Assembly: GCF_004804275.1 (NCBI RefSeq)
Contig: NZ_STGI01000005.1
Location: 124,001-188,000, forward strand
From: Herbaspirillum sp. ST 5-3
GTDB lineage: Bacteria; Pseudomonadota; Gammaproteobacteria; Burkholderiales; Burkholderiaceae_D
Direction: 5' to 3'
Length of the DNA stretch: 64,000 nucleotides
Positions within the stretch are counted from its first letter, which is position 1, and every line of letters starts with the position of its first letter. The translations under genes were made by a program, and so were the position numbers. The notes below the pieces were generated by a model. The model was not told the origin of the DNA and did no database searches. It saw nothing but the letters and a program-made list of their open reading frames with translations. Shown here one piece after another: positions 53,249-62,780 of the stretch.

Positions 53249-56200
53249 TCAGTATTCGACGTCCGCGCCCTTGACTCCGAGCTTGTCCGCCAGCATCTGC
53301 TTGAGCGCATCGGCGGGCGCAATCCGCCAGTCATCCGGCAGGCGGATCTCGCAACTGCCCACGCCATCGCGAATGTAACGCATCAGCAGCGGCAGGCCCG
53401 TCTCCGAGCGATAGGGCGACAGGATGGACTTGATCTGCGACGCATCGATCTGCGACGCCAGCGCAAACGAGAACTGCCGGCCGAACTGCACGCGCGCCAT
53501 CGCGATGTCCATCACCTTGTCGGCGGTCACGCGCAGGCCGCCCGAGAAACGGTCCTCGGACACCTTGCCCTGCACCGCAAGGAATTCGTCTTCCTTGAAC
53601 AAATGCCGGTTCGGCTCATACAGTTCGTTGTACACGGTGACGTCAACCGTCGCGGTACCGTCATCCAGCGTCACCACCACCATCTTGCCGCGCTGCGTCA
53701 TCTGCACGCGCACGCCGCTGATGATCCCTGCCAGCACGCGCGCGTCGCGCGAGGGTTCGAGGTTGACCAGCTTGGTCTTGACGAACTTGCGCACCTCGTG
53801 CGCATAGGCATTGAACAGGTGGCCGGACAGATAAAAGCCGAGCGCCGCTTTCTCTTCGGTCAGCCGCTGCTTCTCGGTCCAGGGCGGCACCTTCACATAT
53901 TCCGGCGGCGCCTCCATGTCGCTGTTTTCATCGCCGAACAGGCTCACCTGATTGATCGAGGCTTCCGCCTGCTCCGCACATTCCATCGCAAAGTTCACCG
54001 ACGCGATCAGCACACCACGATCGACGCCGAAGCAATCCATTGCGCCGCCGCGGATCAAGGCTTCGATGGTGCGCCGGTTCATCTGCTTCTTGTCCACGCG
54101 CTTGACGAAGTCGAACAAGTCCTTGAACGGCCCACCCGCTTCGCGCGCGGCGACGATGGCTTCGATCGCATGCTGCCCCGAGCCCTTGACCGCGCCGAGG
54201 CCATAACGGATCTGCATCGCCTTCTTGCCCGGCTCGCCGACCGGCATGAAGCGGTAGTCGGACTGGTTGATATCCGGCGGCAGCAGTTGCAGCTTGCAGA
54301 TATCGATCGCGTCCTCGACCAGGATCTTGATCTTGTCGGTGTCGTCCATCGCGAGCGACATGTTGGCTGCCATGAACGCGGCGGGATGATGTGCCTTCAG
54401 GTAGGCCGTGTGATACGACAGCAAGGCATAGGCGGCCGCATGCGACTTGTTGAAGCCGTAGCCCGCGAACTTCTCCATCAAGTCGAAGATCTCGTCGGCT
54501 TTTTCCTGCGACAGTCCGTTCTTGGCCGCACCTTCCCGGAAGATCTGGCGATGTTCCGCCATCTCTTCCGCCTTCTTTTTACCCATCGCGCGACGCAGCA
54601 AGTCGGCGCCGCCGAGCGAGTAACCGCCGATCACCTGCGCCATCTGCATCACCTGCTCCTGATACACCATGATGCCGTAGGTTTCGGACAGGATGCCCTC
54701 GGTACGCGGATCGGGATAATCGAATTTCTCGCCATGCTTGCGTCGGCAGAAATCCGGAATCAGGTCCATCGGTCCCGGACGGTACAGCGCCACCAGCGCG
54801 ATGATGTCCTCGAAGCGGTCGGGACGCGCATCCTTCAGCATGCCTTGCATGCCGCGGCTTTCCAGCTGGAACACGGCGACCGTCTTGGCCTTGGTCAGCA
54901 GTTCGTAGGATGCCCTGTCATTCAGCGGCAGCTTCTCCAGCGCAAAGTCCTTCATCGCCGGATCGAGCTGCTTGATGTAGCGCACCGCGCGGTCGAGAAT
55001 CGTCAGCGTGGTCAGGCCCAGAAAGTCGAACTTCACCAGGCCGACCGCTTCCACATCGTCCTTGTCGTACTGCGATACCACGCCGGTGTCGCCACCCTGC
55101 GTATAGAGCGGGCAGAAATCGGTCAGCTTGCCCGGCGCGATCAGCACGCCGCCGGCATGCATGCCGATGTTGCGCGTGATACCTTCCACCTGCTGCGCGA
55201 GGTCGAGCAACTGCTTGACCTCCTCTTCCTTCTCCATGCGCTCCTTGAGCAGCGGCTCTTCCTCGATCGCGTCGGCCAGCGTCACCAGCTTGCCCGGCTT
55301 GAAAGGAATCAGCTTCGAGATGCCGTCGCAGAAGTTGTAGCCCATGTCGAGCACGCGGCCGACGTCGCGCACTGCGCCCTTGGCCGCCATGGTGCCGAAG
55401 GTCGCAATCTGCGACACCGCATCGCGGCCGTAGCGGTCCTTCACGTACTGGATCACGCGGTCGCGGTTTTCCTGGCAGAAGTCGATGTCGAAGTCAGGCA
55501 TCGATACGCGCTCGGGATTGAGGAAGCGCTCGAACAGCAGGTTGTACTGCAAGGGATCCAGATCCGTGATCTTCAGTGCATACGCCACCAGCGAACCGGC
55601 GCCCGAGCCGCGGCCCGGCCCGACCGGCACGCCGTTGTTCTTGCCCCACTGGATAAAGTCCGCCACGATCAGGAAGTAACCCGGGAAGCCCATCTTGATG
55701 ATGGTATCCGTCTCGAACTTCAGGCGGTCTTCATAACGCTGCCGGTTCTTCTCGCGCTTTTCCTCGTCGGGATACAGTTGCTGCAAGCGGACTTCCAGGC
55801 CTTCCTTCGCCTGCTTCACGAGGAAATCGTCGAGCGACATGCCGTCCGGCGTCGGGAACAGCGGCAGCTTCGGCTTGCCCAGTTCCAGTTGCAGGTTGCA
55901 GCGCTTGGCGATCTCGATCGAGTTCTGCAATGCCGCCGGTATGTCGGCGAACAACTCGGCCATCTCGGCCTGCGTCTTGAAGCACTGCTGCTCGTTGAAG
56001 CGCTTCACGCGGCGCGGATTGGCAAGGATCTCGCCTTCCGCGATGCAGGTGCGCGCCTCATGCGCAATGAATTCTTCCGGCTTCAGGAACTGCGTCGGAT
56101 GCGTCGCGACGACAGGCAGCTTGAGCTTCGCCGCGAGTGCCACCGCCTGCCGCACATGGTTGTCCATGTTGGGCTGGCCGTAGCGCTGGATTTCAATATA

Positions 56201-56704
56201 AAAATGGTTCGGAAAAATCGCCGCCCAGCGCTGCGCGCAACGCGCTGCCGCATCCGGATTGCCGTTGTCGATGGCAATCCCGACATCGCCGCTATGCGCG
56301 CCCGACAAGGCAATCAAATCGCTCGCCGCGCCGTTCTCCAGCCACTCGGTGCGGATCTCCGCGCGCCCGCGATGCACGTTCGTCAACCACGCTTTGGTCA
56401 GCAGTTCGCACAACTGCAAATAGCCGGTGCGATTTTTTACCAGCAACAGCAGTCGCGACGGCTTGTCGCGGTCGTCGTCGTTGGTGATCCAGACGTCGCA
56501 GCCGGCAATCGGCTTGACGCCCTTGCCGCGCGCCGCCTTGTAGAACTTCACCATGCCAAACAGATTGGCCAGATCGGTAATCGCGAGCGCGGGCTGACTG
56601 TCTTTTGCAGCCACTTTGACAACATCGTCGATGCGCACGAGGCCATCGACGATCGAGAATTCGGAATGGAGACGGAGATGAATGAATTGCGGCGAGGTCA
56701 TCAC
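53249..56704 (-). CDS. dnaE: DNA polymerase III alpha subunit
   Basis: A 1151-residue replicative polymerase. The PHP domain (1-270) starts FIHLRLHSEFSIVDGLVRIDD. The catalytic palm has PDFDIDFCQ (Asp404, Asp406) and a third Asp further on; the finger region and tandem helix-hairpin-helix follow, with GYGFNKSHAAAYALLSYHTAYLKAH (about 745-769). The OB fold and tau-binding tail complete the protein. Length matches beta- and gammaproteobacterial DnaE (about 1160). The PHP residues suggest a DnaE1 type. Confidence 0.97.
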   Translation of the reverse strand: MMTSPQFIHLRLHSEFSIVDGLVRIDDVVKVAAKDSQPALAITDLANLFGMVKFYKAARGKGVKPIAGCDVWITNDDDRDKPSRLLLLVKNRTGYLQLCELLTKAWLTNVHRGRAEIRTEWLENGAASDLIALSGAHSGDVGIAIDNGNPDAAARCAQRWAAIFPNHFYIEIQRYGQPNMDNHVRQAVALAAKLKLPVVATHPTQFLKPEEFIAHEARTCIAEGEILANPRRVKRFNEQQCFKTQAEMAELFADIPAALQNSIEIAKRCNLQLELGKPKLPLFPTPDGMSLDDFLVKQAKEGLEVRLQQLYPDEEKREKNRQRYEDRLKFETDTIIKMGFPGYFLIVADFIQWGKNNGVPVGPGRGSGAGSLVAYALKITDLDPLQYNLLFERFLNPERVSMPDFDIDFCQENRDRVIQYVKDRYGRDAVSQIATFGTMAAKGAVRDVGRVLDMGYNFCDGISKLIPFKPGKLVTLADAIEEEPLLKERMEKEEEVKQLLDLAQQVEGITRNIGMHAGGVLIAPGKLTDFCPLYTQGGDTGVVSQYDKDDVEAVGLVKFDFLGLTTLTILDRAVRYIKQLDPAMKDFALEKLPLNDRASYELLTKAKTVAVFQLESRGMQGMLKDARPDRFEDIIALVALYRPGPMDLIPDFCRRKHGEKFDYPDPRTEGILSETYGIMVYQEQVMQMAQVIGGYSLGGADLLRRAMGKKKAEEMAEHRQIFREGAAKNGLSQEKADEIFDLMEKFAGYGFNKSHAAAYALLSYHTAYLKAHHPAAFMAANMSLAMDDTDKIKILVEDAIDICKLQLLPPDINQSDYRFMPVGEPGKKAMQIRYGLGAVKGSGQHAIEAIVAAREAGGPFKDLFDFVKRVDKKQMNRRTIEALIRGGAMDCFGVDRGVLIASVNFAMECAEQAEASINQVSLFGDENSDMEAPPEYVKVPPWTEKQRLTEEKAALGFYLSGHLFNAYAHEVRKFVKTKLVNLEPSRDARVLAGIISGVRVQMTQRGKMVVVTLDDGTATVDVTVYNELYEPNRHLFKEDEFLAVQGKVSEDRFSGGLRVTADKVMDIAMARVQFGRQFSFALASQIDASQIKSILSPYRSETGLPLLMRYIRDGVGSCEIRLPDDWRIAPADALKQMLADKLGVKGADVEY

Positions 56705-56846
56705 GCTATTTTACCGTGCTTGGGCGCTTCCGATTGGCAATCCGGAAGCTGTTGCGCGTCGCATGCATCGCTTGATTTTTCGGCGCCCGACGATTTGACG
56801 GTGCGGCGTCTATAATGGCGGCAAATCAAGGACTTACTGCCTCCCT

Positions 56847-57701
56847 ATGCCATCAAGCAACACCTACGTCAACATCGCCGCCTACAAATTCATCACCTTC
56901 AACGACACCGTCGAAAAGCGTCCGCAGTTCAGCGCGCTGTGTGAAGAGCTCGGCCTGAAAGGCACCATTCTGCTCAGCCCGGAAGGCATCAACCTGTTCC
57001 TCGCCGGCCTGCGCGAACCGATCGACCGCTTCCTCGCCTGGCTGCGCGCAGACGAACGATTCGCCGACATCGAGGTCAAGGAAAGTTATTCCGACCGCCA
57101 GCCCTTCACCAAGATGCTGGTCAAGCTCAAGCGCGAAATCATCACGATGAAGAACCCCTTGATCAAGCCGGAAGAAGGCCGCGCGCCCGCAGTCGATGCC
57201 AAGACCCTCAAGCGCTGGCTCGACCAGGGCCATGACGATGCAGGCAAGCCGGTCGTGATGATGGACACGCGCAATGCATTCGAAGTCGATGTCGGCACCT
57301 TCACCAACACGATCGATTACCGCATCGAGAAGTTCAGCGAATTCCCCGAAGTCGTCGCCCGCGACAAGGACGAACTCAGCGGCAAGACCGTCGTCACTTT
57401 CTGCACCGGCGGCATCCGCTGCGAGAAGGCGGCAATCCACATGCAGAACGTCGGCTTCGACAGCGTGTATCAACTGGAAGGCGGGATCCTGAAGTATTTC
57501 GAAGAAGTCGGCGGCGCGCATTACACCGGCGATTGCTTCGTCTTCGACTACCGGACGGCATTGAATCCGCAACTGGAAGCAACCGACACCAAGCAATGCT
57601 TCGCATGCCGCGCGGTCGTCACGCCGCGCGAGCAATTATCGCCGTATTACGTTCCGGGGAAGTCTTGTCCGCATTGCAGGAAGGCGACGCCGCAGGCATA
57701 A
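56847..57701 (+). CDS. trhO: tRNA uridine(34) hydroxylase TrhO (rhodanese family, formerly UPF0176/YceA)
   Basis: A 284-residue protein. The N-terminal acylphosphatase-like domain (about 5-100) has [16 protein letters not shown], and the rhodanese domain (about 120-225) has the active loop [10 protein letters not shown] with catalytic Cys186. Two C-x-x-C pairs at the C-terminus (CFACR, CPHC) bind zinc. TrhO makes 5-hydroxyuridine at the tRNA wobble position using oxygen. It is divergent from dnaE. Confidence 0.94.
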   Translation: MPSSNTYVNIAAYKFITFNDTVEKRPQFSALCEELGLKGTILLSPEGINLFLAGLREPIDRFLAWLRADERFADIEVKESYSDRQPFTKMLVKLKREIITMKNPLIKPEEGRAPAVDAKTLKRWLDQGHDDAGKPVVMMDTRNAFEVDVGTFTNTIDYRIEKFSEFPEVVARDKDELSGKTVVTFCTGGIRCEKAAIHMQNVGFDSVYQLEGGILKYFEEVGGAHYTGDCFVFDYRTALNPQLEATDTKQCFACRAVVTPREQLSPYYVPGKSCPHCRKATPQA

Positions 57702-57914
57702 GCGGACAGTCCGCATCGCAAAACTTCCTCTTGACATGTTTTTGCTACATTGCATCTTTGCGGACGCGCTCCCACTGTTGAAAGAGTGAGCGCGCGCAAA
57801 CATTCTCGTATTCAAGCTGTTCCCAAGCATCATCCCTTTACTTATCGCAAGGTCGGCACTGCAAGCCGACCTATATTTCCCTTGTCATCAGGATTTCTTA
57901 CTGGGGAGGTAGTC

Positions 57915-59966
57915 ATGCGCTGTTCGATAACGAGGGGTTTCCTCATTGCATTGTTGCTTGCCGGTTGTGGAGGCGGAGCGCCTGGCGACGAAATGAGCTC
58001 AGCCTTCAAGGCGGAAACTGTCGCCGTTCCCAAAGCGGTCGTCGCCGACGATTACCAGCCTATCGTCCAGGAACTGTACATCGCCTACTTCGGGCGCCCG
58101 GCCGATCCGCAGGGACTTGCAAATTTTGCTGCGCAACTTGTGTCCACCCAGGTGTCCACCGACATCCAGCAATTGGACGCGACATATAGCAGCAATCCGA
58201 CTATACGGACGCTGGTAGACAGCTTTGGCAACAGTGATGAATCAAAGGCACTTTACACCGGCGATACGACGTCCTTTGTCACGTCCATCTACAGGAACAT
58301 CCTGAGCAGGACGCCCGATGCAGAGGGATTGAATTTCTGGGTTACCGCCATCGACAACGGTACGTTGACCAGGGCTCACGCCGCCTTCTCGATGATGGCT
58401 GGCGCCCTGGCAAACCAAACCACGCAAGGACAGATTGACGCGGCATTGGTCAATCGACGCGTGCAGGCCGCATCCAGCTTCACCTCTGCCCTGACCACGC
58501 CGGAGTTAAAGACTGCGTATCAGGGTAATACCGCCGCAGCCATCGCACGCGACATGCTCGCCACGATCACCAATACCAGCGACGCCTCGGCAATCCAGTC
58601 CGGCATATCGTTAACCTTGCCGTTGCTGACGCAGGCAGCGACGGCACCGACAGCGGGCGAATTGCCCGCTGCGGTCCCTGCAGCCACACTGACCATGTCA
58701 TGCATTGACGGACCAAGCGTCCAGTGCAGCGGCGATACCGTCCTGAGAACCGAAAACGGCGTTGCGCTCACCGGTTCCGGCGTGCAGGCACATGGGCGAT
58801 CCACCAGTGACTTGGCAGTGCCAAATCTGACCATGACCGGCGCCTTCGGGCTTGCAGCAGCAACGGCAGGCATGGCTGAGGTGCGGCTGACAAAAGACGT
58901 CTCCGGTACCGTGTCCACCACGGCGCTGCTGCTGAAAGACCTTGGTTTGTCCTGGGACGGCAACACCGAACGCCCGCCAATCATTGAAACGTTCCGCACC
59001 GCGCAAGGCCATGTGCAGCTCGGCTCGAACGGCGCGCTGGCATCCATTGCGCTTCCACCGAGCACGGATCTGTCCTTCTACAACTACGCGACAACCGGCA
59101 CTGCGGCGACGCAAGCCAACTATGCCAACAATGCCTACTTCCCGCGTACCGACCCCTCACGCTGCAGCCCAGGTACTGTTCCGTGCCCGACCGTAGAGAC
59201 CGCCGGCGTCAGGTTTACCGCAGGTGACTGGAAATCGGGTGGCAACAATCCGGATATGACCAATGCCACCAGACTCCATGAGGACGGAGACATCCACGCC
59301 GGCAATGGCGTCCCCAACGCGGACGGGTCCGCGACCCTGCTGCCCGGCGCGACCGGGACCGGAGTCCCGTTCCCAGGCGCCAAGGGCTACCGTGAAATAT
59401 TCAACTGGGGTTTGCGCTATGCAAATCTCTCCACCTGGCTCACTCAGGACACGGTCCAGATGGGAGACTGGGGAGCGATCGGCGATGAGCACAACAAGAA
59501 CCGGCGCGGAGTGGTTGCATTCGGAGCGGTAACGGATCCAGCAATCATTCCGGCATCGGGCAGCGCGACCTATTCCGGCCTGGTATATGGATGGGAGGGC
59601 GGCAGCAACACGCTTGACCCCGACGTATTCCGCGGCGTGGCAACCATCACGGTCGACTTCGCGACACGCCGGGTGAATATCTCATTCACGAAAACTGCCA
59701 CCTATGACTCGGCCAATGCATACGTCGCCATCCCAAGTTACGTCGCAGCCGCAATGGGAACGACCGGGACCAATGTAGCGAATTACTTCAAGGCGGGAGT
59801 TACCACCACGGCCTTCACCGGCGGCCTGAGCGGACGCTTCTTCGGACCGCTGGTCAGCACGGGAACGAGCGGAGTCGGTCCGGCCGAAATCGGTGGCGCC
59901 TTGACTCTCACGAGTGCGTCGACAAGCGCAGCGATGATCGGAGGCTTTATTGGCTGGAAGCAGTAA
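57915..59966 (+). CDS. Surface lipoprotein with DUF4214-like repeats and TbpB-like C-terminal domain
   Basis: A 683-residue lipoprotein with LLLAGC lipobox (Cys17). Residues about 45-185 hold two DUF4214-like units (LYIAYFGRPADPQGLANF; IYRNILSRTPDAEGLNFW). The central part (about 260-520) is beta-rich, and the final 130 residues (GSATYSGLVYG, ATITVDFATRRVNISFT, LSGRFFGP, PAEIGGALTL) resemble the transferrin-binding-protein-B-like beta-barrel. Such proteins are surface-exposed and capture ligands. ATG 57915 has ggggaggt as ribosome site. It is convergent with a type I secretion operon; DUF4214 proteins are often type I substrates, but a lipobox suggests another route, so the link is uncertain. 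Confidence 0.82.
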   Translation: MRCSITRGFLIALLLAGCGGGAPGDEMSSAFKAETVAVPKAVVADDYQPIVQELYIAYFGRPADPQGLANFAAQLVSTQVSTDIQQLDATYSSNPTIRTLVDSFGNSDESKALYTGDTTSFVTSIYRNILSRTPDAEGLNFWVTAIDNGTLTRAHAAFSMMAGALANQTTQGQIDAALVNRRVQAASSFTSALTTPELKTAYQGNTAAAIARDMLATITNTSDASAIQSGISLTLPLLTQAATAPTAGELPAAVPAATLTMSCIDGPSVQCSGDTVLRTENGVALTGSGVQAHGRSTSDLAVPNLTMTGAFGLAAATAGMAEVRLTKDVSGTVSTTALLLKDLGLSWDGNTERPPIIETFRTAQGHVQLGSNGALASIALPPSTDLSFYNYATTGTAATQANYANNAYFPRTDPSRCSPGTVPCPTVETAGVRFTAGDWKSGGNNPDMTNATRLHEDGDIHAGNGVPNADGSATLLPGATGTGVPFPGAKGYREIFNWGLRYANLSTWLTQDTVQMGDWGAIGDEHNKNRRGVVAFGAVTDPAIIPASGSATYSGLVYGWEGGSNTLDPDVFRGVATITVDFATRRVNISFTKTATYDSANAYVAIPSYVAAAMGTTGTNVANYFKAGVTTTAFTGGLSGRFFGPLVSTGTSGVGPAEIGGALTLTSASTSAAMIGGFIGWKQ

Positions 59967-59973
59967 GGGCGAG

Positions 59974-60010
59974 CGGCGAACCAGCTTAGGCAATTCCAGC
60001 TGGTTCGCCG
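59974..60010. terminator. Perfect 13-bp hairpin between convergent lipoprotein and tolC genes
   Basis: Arms 59974-59986 and 59998-60010 are exact reverse complements with an 11-base loop, 7 bases after the lipoprotein stop. It can fold in either transcript; there is no T-run. Confidence 0.65.
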
Positions 60011-60059
60011 AACGTTCCCGCGCCGCGTGTATCACCTCGACAGCGGCAACCCGGCGCTA

Positions 60060-61415
60060 CTACGCGCCACCTGGCTTGAAATAGGACGCCACCGTGTGCA
60101 GGTCTTCGGTAGTCAGTGTTCCGGCCGCAACGCGCAAGCGCAGGTAACTGATCAAATAGTTATAGCGAGCCTGCGCGAGGTCGCGCCTTGTCGCAAAAAG
60201 CTGCTGCTGAGCGTTCAGCACGTCCAGATTGATGCGCACGCCACCCTTGACGCTCTGCTGCGTTGCCTCCACCACCGCTTGCGCGGACTTCACTGACTTG
60301 ACCAATGCATCAATCTTCGATGCACTGCTCAGCGTCTGGTTGAATTCCTTGCGCAACTCGACCAGCACTTGATTGGTCTTGGCATCCAGGTCGGCTTTCG
60401 CCTTCTCGCGGTTCGCCACCGCCTGGCTGCTTTGCGCGGCGACGGAGCCACCCGAGTACAGCGGAATATTCAATTGCACACCCAGGCTCCGCACGGTCGA
60501 ATCCTGATTACGCGTCGTCAGTGTTTCCGACTTGCTGTCGCTATAGCTGGCCACGAAATCCAGACGCGGTGCATGTCCCGCGCGCGCCTTATTAACCTCC
60601 TGCTCCGCAGCTTCAACCGCAAAACGCTGGGTCGCAATTTCAGGGTTGTGCTCCTGCGCAATGGCGCGCCATTCATCGAAGCTGGCCGGCTGCATCGGCA
60701 TGACGCGAAAATCTTCTGACAGCGCATCCAGGCCGGTTACCTCGGTGCCGATGATGGCAGCGAGGAAATTTCGTGCATGCGTCAGATTGTCCTGCGCCTC
60801 GAGGACCTGCGCCTCGGCCACATCGTACTTCGCCTGCGTCTCGAGCATGTCGGTCTTGGTGCCCTCGCCCTTTTGGAACATGCGTTCGTTGACTCGCTTC
60901 TGTTCTGCGAAGGTATCGCGCTGCGCGATCATCAACGCAAGCTGGTCTTCGGCAAACTTGGCGTCGGCATAGGCGCCAAATAACCGAATCATGAGATCGC
61001 TCTTCTTGAAAGCAAATTGCGCATCGCTGATGCTCGTCTGCGCCTCACCCTGGCGATACCGCGCCAGCGCTTCAAGATTGAATAAGGGCTGGCGCAGGGA
61101 CACTACGCCCGACTCGCTGGTATAGGCCGGGTGGGTCGTGCTTAACTGCCCAATGATATTTGGCGCAGTGGTATCCGCTCGGTTCTTGTTCTTCGAATAG
61201 CTCATGCCCACGCTGGGCAGCAGATTCGCACGGCCGAGCACCCTGTACTGCTGACCAGCTTCATTTTCATGAACCGCCGATTGGAAGGTCGGGTCGTTCT
61301 GCACGGCGGCCTCGTATGCTTCGATCAGACCGAGTGCGCATGCCTGGCCAGCCTGCATTGTCAATACCGTCGCCAACGCCGTAGCGAGCAAGCGTTTTTT
61401 GGGAATGGACCTCAC
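60060..61415 (-). CDS. Outer-membrane efflux/secretion protein, TolC family
   Basis: A 451-residue TolC-family channel with a signal peptide (about residues 1-28, ending ACA) and the typical pair of OEP repeats: ALGLIEAYEAAVQNDPTFQSA at the N-terminus and NPEIATQRFAVEAAEQEV at about 255-272, with long helices and SLGVQLNIPLYSGG. TolC trimers form the outer-membrane exit of type I systems. It follows the HlyD-type gene by 2 bases. Confidence 0.92.
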   Translation of the reverse strand: MRSIPKKRLLATALATVLTMQAGQACALGLIEAYEAAVQNDPTFQSAVHENEAGQQYRVLGRANLLPSVGMSYSKNKNRADTTAPNIIGQLSTTHPAYTSESGVVSLRQPLFNLEALARYRQGEAQTSISDAQFAFKKSDLMIRLFGAYADAKFAEDQLALMIAQRDTFAEQKRVNERMFQKGEGTKTDMLETQAKYDVAEAQVLEAQDNLTHARNFLAAIIGTEVTGLDALSEDFRVMPMQPASFDEWRAIAQEHNPEIATQRFAVEAAEQEVNKARAGHAPRLDFVASYSDSKSETLTTRNQDSTVRSLGVQLNIPLYSGGSVAAQSSQAVANREKAKADLDAKTNQVLVELRKEFNQTLSSASKIDALVKSVKSAQAVVEATQQSVKGGVRINLDVLNAQQQLFATRRDLAQARYNYLISYLRLRVAAGTLTTEDLHTVASYFKPGGA

Positions 61416-61417
61416 GC

Positions 61418-62770
61418 TTACTCCTCGGTCAGGGCCGTGTGGGCGCGATCAAGCACGGGCTTGAACAAATAGCTCATCATCGTGCGCTCACCGGTCTTGA
61501 TAAACAACTCCACGGGCATACCGGGACGGACCTGCAGGTTGGACAGCAACTTCTTGCCTTCCGGTGTCACTGCGACCTGCACCTTGTAATAGGGCATGCC
61601 GGACTTTTCCTCGACGAGACGGTCCGCCGACACCTGCGTCACAACACCCGGAATCTGTGGCGTCTTGTTGCGATTGAAAGCAGCGAAACTCATCTCGACT
61701 TCCAGATCCTTATGTACCTTGTCGATCAAATGCACCGGTATCTGCCCTTCGACGATCAAGGGATCCTCGTTGGGCACCAGATCCATCAACCGGAAACCGC
61801 CGGGAATCACACCGCCACGCGTGAACACGTTCAAACCCACGATCGTGCCGTCCACCGGCGCCCTGACCACCGTGTTTTGCAGATCAAAATCGAGCCCGGT
61901 AAGCCGGCTTGCCAATGCCTCCGCCTCTTTCTGGGTATCCGTCAGTTGCGTACGCACTTCTTTTTGATAGTCCTGCAGCCGTTGCGCGCGACGCAAAGTC
62001 AGCTCCGCGATTTGACGTTGTCCGTGACCGATATTGCCAATGTTCTCGGCAATGCCTCCGTTGACCTGCGCATAGGTCCGCTCCAGGTCAAGCAAGCGAT
62101 TGCGGGCGACATATCCATCCTTGGCCAGATCGCGCAAGCCTTCCAGTTGCTCCTTGAGGAAAACCTGTTGCTGCTTCTGACTTTCGAGGGACTCCTTCAG
62201 GCCCGTCAATTGCGCCTTCAGTCCGGCAATATTTTCATCAATCGCGGCCAATTCACTCTGCAGCGACGACTGGCGCGATGAAAACAATTGCGATTGCAAT
62301 GCGATATTGCTGGCAACGCGAGGATCATTCTTCGCCGATTCCAGCTCCGGGGGAAAGGCAATCGTCTTCTTGCCATCGCGTTCAGCGATCAGACGCGCTT
62401 CAACAGCCCGATCGGTAAAGTACTGCACGCGAGTCATCTCCGCCGCCGACTTCGCCTGCACATCGTTCATACGCACCAGCGGCTGACCGGCTTTCACCAC
62501 GTCGCCTTCCTTGACGAGGATGTCCTCGATGATGCCGCCGGTTTGATGCTGGATGATCTTGCGGTTGCCGGACACGATCACGGTTCCGGAGGCAGGCGCG
62601 CCCTTGTCGAGTGGTGCAAAGGACGCCCACAGCAAGAACCCGCCCACGCCCAGCAGCACGATGAGCCAGCCGAGCCGCGCATAGCGCGACGGATCGGTTT
62701 CCAGTTTGACCGGGGATACATCCTGCGCTTCGACGTCGGTCGCGACTTCTTTTGTCTTCAAGAGTTTCAT
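61418..62770 (-). CDS. Type I secretion membrane fusion protein, HlyD family
   Basis: A 450-residue adaptor. It has one membrane helix (about 33-55), a lipoyl-like half (ASGTVIVSGNRKIIQHQTGGIIEDILVKEGDVV in pieces), a long coiled-coil hairpin (about 110-290), and a C-terminal beta domain with the family motif ending LRPGMPVELFIKTGERTMMSYLFKP (seen as QVRPGMPVELFIKTG). It links the ABC transporter to TolC. The start at 62770 follows a purine site and gives the normal N-terminus. Confidence 0.93.
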   Translation of the reverse strand: MKLLKTKEVATDVEAQDVSPVKLETDPSRYARLGWLIVLLGVGGFLLWASFAPLDKGAPASGTVIVSGNRKIIQHQTGGIIEDILVKEGDVVKAGQPLVRMNDVQAKSAAEMTRVQYFTDRAVEARLIAERDGKKTIAFPPELESAKNDPRVASNIALQSQLFSSRQSSLQSELAAIDENIAGLKAQLTGLKESLESQKQQQVFLKEQLEGLRDLAKDGYVARNRLLDLERTYAQVNGGIAENIGNIGHGQRQIAELTLRRAQRLQDYQKEVRTQLTDTQKEAEALASRLTGLDFDLQNTVVRAPVDGTIVGLNVFTRGGVIPGGFRLMDLVPNEDPLIVEGQIPVHLIDKVHKDLEVEMSFAAFNRNKTPQIPGVVTQVSADRLVEEKSGMPYYKVQVAVTPEGKKLLSNLQVRPGMPVELFIKTGERTMMSYLFKPVLDRAHTALTEE

Positions 62771-62780
62771 GGGTATGCTC

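Noticed and set aside
53603-56815. Very long open frame (about 1070 codons) on the plus strand
   Set aside because: It is exactly antisense to dnaE, rich in His, Arg and Gln as expected from a high-G+C mirror frame, and has no recognisable domain.
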